A DNA stretch of 64,000 bases from Gluconacetobacter liquefaciens (GTDB taxonomy: Bacteria > Pseudomonadota > Alphaproteobacteria > Acetobacterales > Acetobacteraceae): contig NZ_QQAW01000001.1 in assembly GCF_003350405.1 (NCBI RefSeq), positions 1 to 64,000 of the forward strand, read 5' to 3'. Made by a program: the position numbers and the translations under genes. Within the stretch, counting starts at the first letter, position 1, and the number at the start of each line of letters is the position of its first letter. The notes beneath the pieces were generated by a model, which was not told the origin of the DNA, searched no databases, and saw only the letters and a program-made list of their open reading frames with translations. Of this stretch, positions 62,690 through 64,000 are shown one piece after another.

Positions 62690-64000
62690 GCGCGTACGAG
62701 ATGGCATCGAGGGCGCACAGGTCGTCAGCTTTCCGACCAGCGCCGCGCAGACCGAGCAAGGCCGACCACCGCCGGGCGTGTCCAGACGCTTCAAACGGAC
62801 AGAGGATGGCTGGTTTCGTCGCGCACCCGACCCCGATACGCCGGATATGTTCGTCTGCGGCCCAGTCGATCTTCTGGCCGAAACCCGCGATGCCGAAGGC
62901 AATGGCTGGGGCCTGCTGCTGGGCTGGACAGATCGCGATGGCGTCCAGCATGAAAAAGCCTTTCCACGCAGTCTATTTTCCGGAGATTGCGGCGAGCTGC
63001 GAAGCCAATTGGCCAATGGTGGCTTGACACTGGCCAGCAGTCCCGCCGCGAAGTCCGCCTTTGCCGAGTTCCTTGCGACAGTCTCGACCGAAGAACGGGC
63101 GCGCAGCGTGGCGCGGGTTGGCTGGCACGCTTTCCACGACAGCATGAGCTACGTGCTGCCCAGCGCCGTTTTCGGAGCGACAGCCGAGCGGATCGTCTTA
63201 CAGACCGATGGTGCCGAGGATGATCTGTTCGGGATCGCCGGCACGGCCGAAGCCTGGCGGGATCGCATCGGGTCCGTGTGCCGGGGCAACAGCCGCCTTG
63301 TCCTGTCCGCCTCTGCTGCTTTCGCAACACCCCTGCTGACCTTGATGGGCGAGGATGGCGGCGGGTTCTCATTGATGGGGGCCTCACGCCTCGGCAAGTC
63401 CACGGCGCTGAGGGTCGCGGCCTCGATCTGCGGTGGTACCATGCAGGCAGGGGCCGAGGGCTATGTCCGGTCCTGGCGCAGCACGGGCAATGCTCTGGAA
63501 TCCGTTGCCCTGGCGTCGTGTGACAGCCTGCTGTGCCTGGATGAGTTGGGCCAACTTGATCCGCGCGAGGCTGGTGATACCGCCTATATGCTGGCCAACG
63601 GGGCCGGCAAGGCACGGGCCAGCCGAACCGGTGGAGCGCGGGCTGTGGCGCGGTGGCGGGTTCTGTTCCTGTCCACAGGCGAACGGACGCTGGCGGACAT
63701 GAATGCCGAAGCCGGCCGGGCGACCAAGGCGGGGCAGGAAGTCCGATTTGTCGATATGCCGGCGGACGCGGGCGCAGGGCTCGGCCTGTTCGAGAAGCTG
63801 CATCATGCCGATGCACCGGGCGACCTGGCCGAGTATCTGCGCGCGGAGACTGGGCAGCTATATGGTGCGCCCTTTCGTGTCTTCCTCGATCGACTGACCC
63901 AGCGGCTTGCCGACGACAGCGTGCCAGTGGTGCGCGAAGCACTACGGGCGCGTGTGACCGAGCTGACAGACCATTACCTGCGGAACTGGCCCCTGGCATC
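62637..64000 (+). CDS. DUF927-family helicase-like ATPase, cut by the window end
   Basis: The frame starts at ATG 62637 (ATG 62658 is also possible) and is open to the last base. Residues about 55-200 hold the DUF927 lead (GPVDLLAETRDAEGNGWGLLLGW), and a P-loop follows as GASRLGKSTALRVAASICGG with Walker B in SLLCLDELGQLDP. DUF927 proteins pair with Toprim primases in satellites and mobile islands and probably unwind the origin. The C-terminus is outside the window. Confidence 0.85.
   Translation, partial: MMSPGKTMTEKKATRGRKRVRDGIEGAQVVSFPTSAAQTEQGRPPPGVSRRFKRTEDGWFRRAPDPDTPDMFVCGPVDLLAETRDAEGNGWGLLLGWTDRDGVQHEKAFPRSLFSGDCGELRSQLANGGLTLASSPAAKSAFAEFLATVSTEERARSVARVGWHAFHDSMSYVLPSAVFGATAERIVLQTDGAEDDLFGIAGTAEAWRDRIGSVCRGNSRLVLSASAAFATPLLTLMGEDGGGFSLMGASRLGKSTALRVAASICGGTMQAGAEGYVRSWRSTGNALESVALASCDSLLCLDELGQLDPREAGDTAYMLANGAGKARASRTGGARAVARWRVLFLSTGERTLADMNAEAGRATKAGQEVRFVDMPADAGAGLGLFEKLHHADAPGDLAEYLRAETGQLYGAPFRVFLDRLTQRLADDSVPVVREALRARVTELTDHYLRNWPLA

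Larger units (their letters stand above)
53970..64000. mobile_element. Integrative element (satellite- or P4-like island), left part
   Basis: Boundary at the tRNA-Arg 3' remnant, then a repeat array, a tyrosine integrase, an AT-rich cargo gene with an XRE regulator, overlapping small unknown genes, an AlpA-like regulator, a Bro-N antirepressor, a Toprim primase and a DUF927 ATPase. The order int, cargo, regulators, primase-helicase is that of phage satellites and P4-like islands. No capsid, tail or conjugation gene is seen up to the window end; the right end is outside. Confidence 0.8.

Overview
The window looks like chromosome of an acetic acid bacterium (Acetobacteraceae), most plausibly Gluconacetobacter or a close relative. 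The backbone is GC-rich. It combines a complete hpnA-to-hpnG/shc hopanoid cluster, a Zymomonas-type pyruvate decarboxylase, a phosphoketolase-acetate kinase pair and an NAD-malic enzyme, a set typical of that family. The species assignment is inference; no rRNA is present.

Layout. (1) 1-11.4 kb: a surface-glycan locus with the tail of an outer-membrane efflux protein, then multi-domain glycosyltransferases carrying short Tyr/Pro-Asp-Val repeats, a GT61-type enzyme of lower GC, a secreted tail-fibre-like protein and a divergent GT2 fused to a discoidin-like domain. (2) 11.5-15.2 kb: ackA-xfp. (3) 15.4-24.8 kb: hpnA-B-C-D-E-shc-hpnG on the minus strand, with hpnL divergent and followed by tyrA. 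(4) 25.7-28.6 kb: a nitric-oxide cluster (HPP membrane protein, DUF488 protein, hmp with an apparent frameshift, nsrR) with two NsrR-like operators. (5) 28.7-32.8 kb: flavodoxin/HxlR pair and LysR/pdc pair. (6) 33.0-36.8 kb: a more AT-rich accessory patch with a minimal BigR-YeeE/YedE sulfide module, an orphan PIN-like protein and vapBC. (7) 36.9-43.7 kb: malic enzyme, a histidine phosphatase with an unassigned PLP enzyme, rmlA and a glycosyltransferase. (8) 43.8-53.5 kb: RND pump, NCS1 permease, SDR, gmk, dnaB, LysE exporter, response regulator, small lipoprotein.

(9) 53,970 to the window end: the left part of an integrative element. It starts at the 3' half of a tRNA-Arg gene. Next come an AGGTGTAA repeat array and a tyrosine integrase, then an extremely AT-rich gene encoding a HEPN-like protein beside an XRE regulator. 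A tightly overlapping run of small unknown genes follows, then an AlpA-like regulator, a Bro-N antirepressor, a Toprim primase and a DUF927 ATPase cut by the window end. This resembles a phage satellite or P4-like island carrying a candidate defence gene as cargo.

Shared regulatory DNA links distant parts of the window. Near-identical U-rich hairpin modules lie after hpnG, pdc and the 43.7-kb glycosyltransferase, and a dispersed element of about 160 bp occurs at 29.85 and 38.6 kb, one copy having near-perfect terminal inverted repeats.
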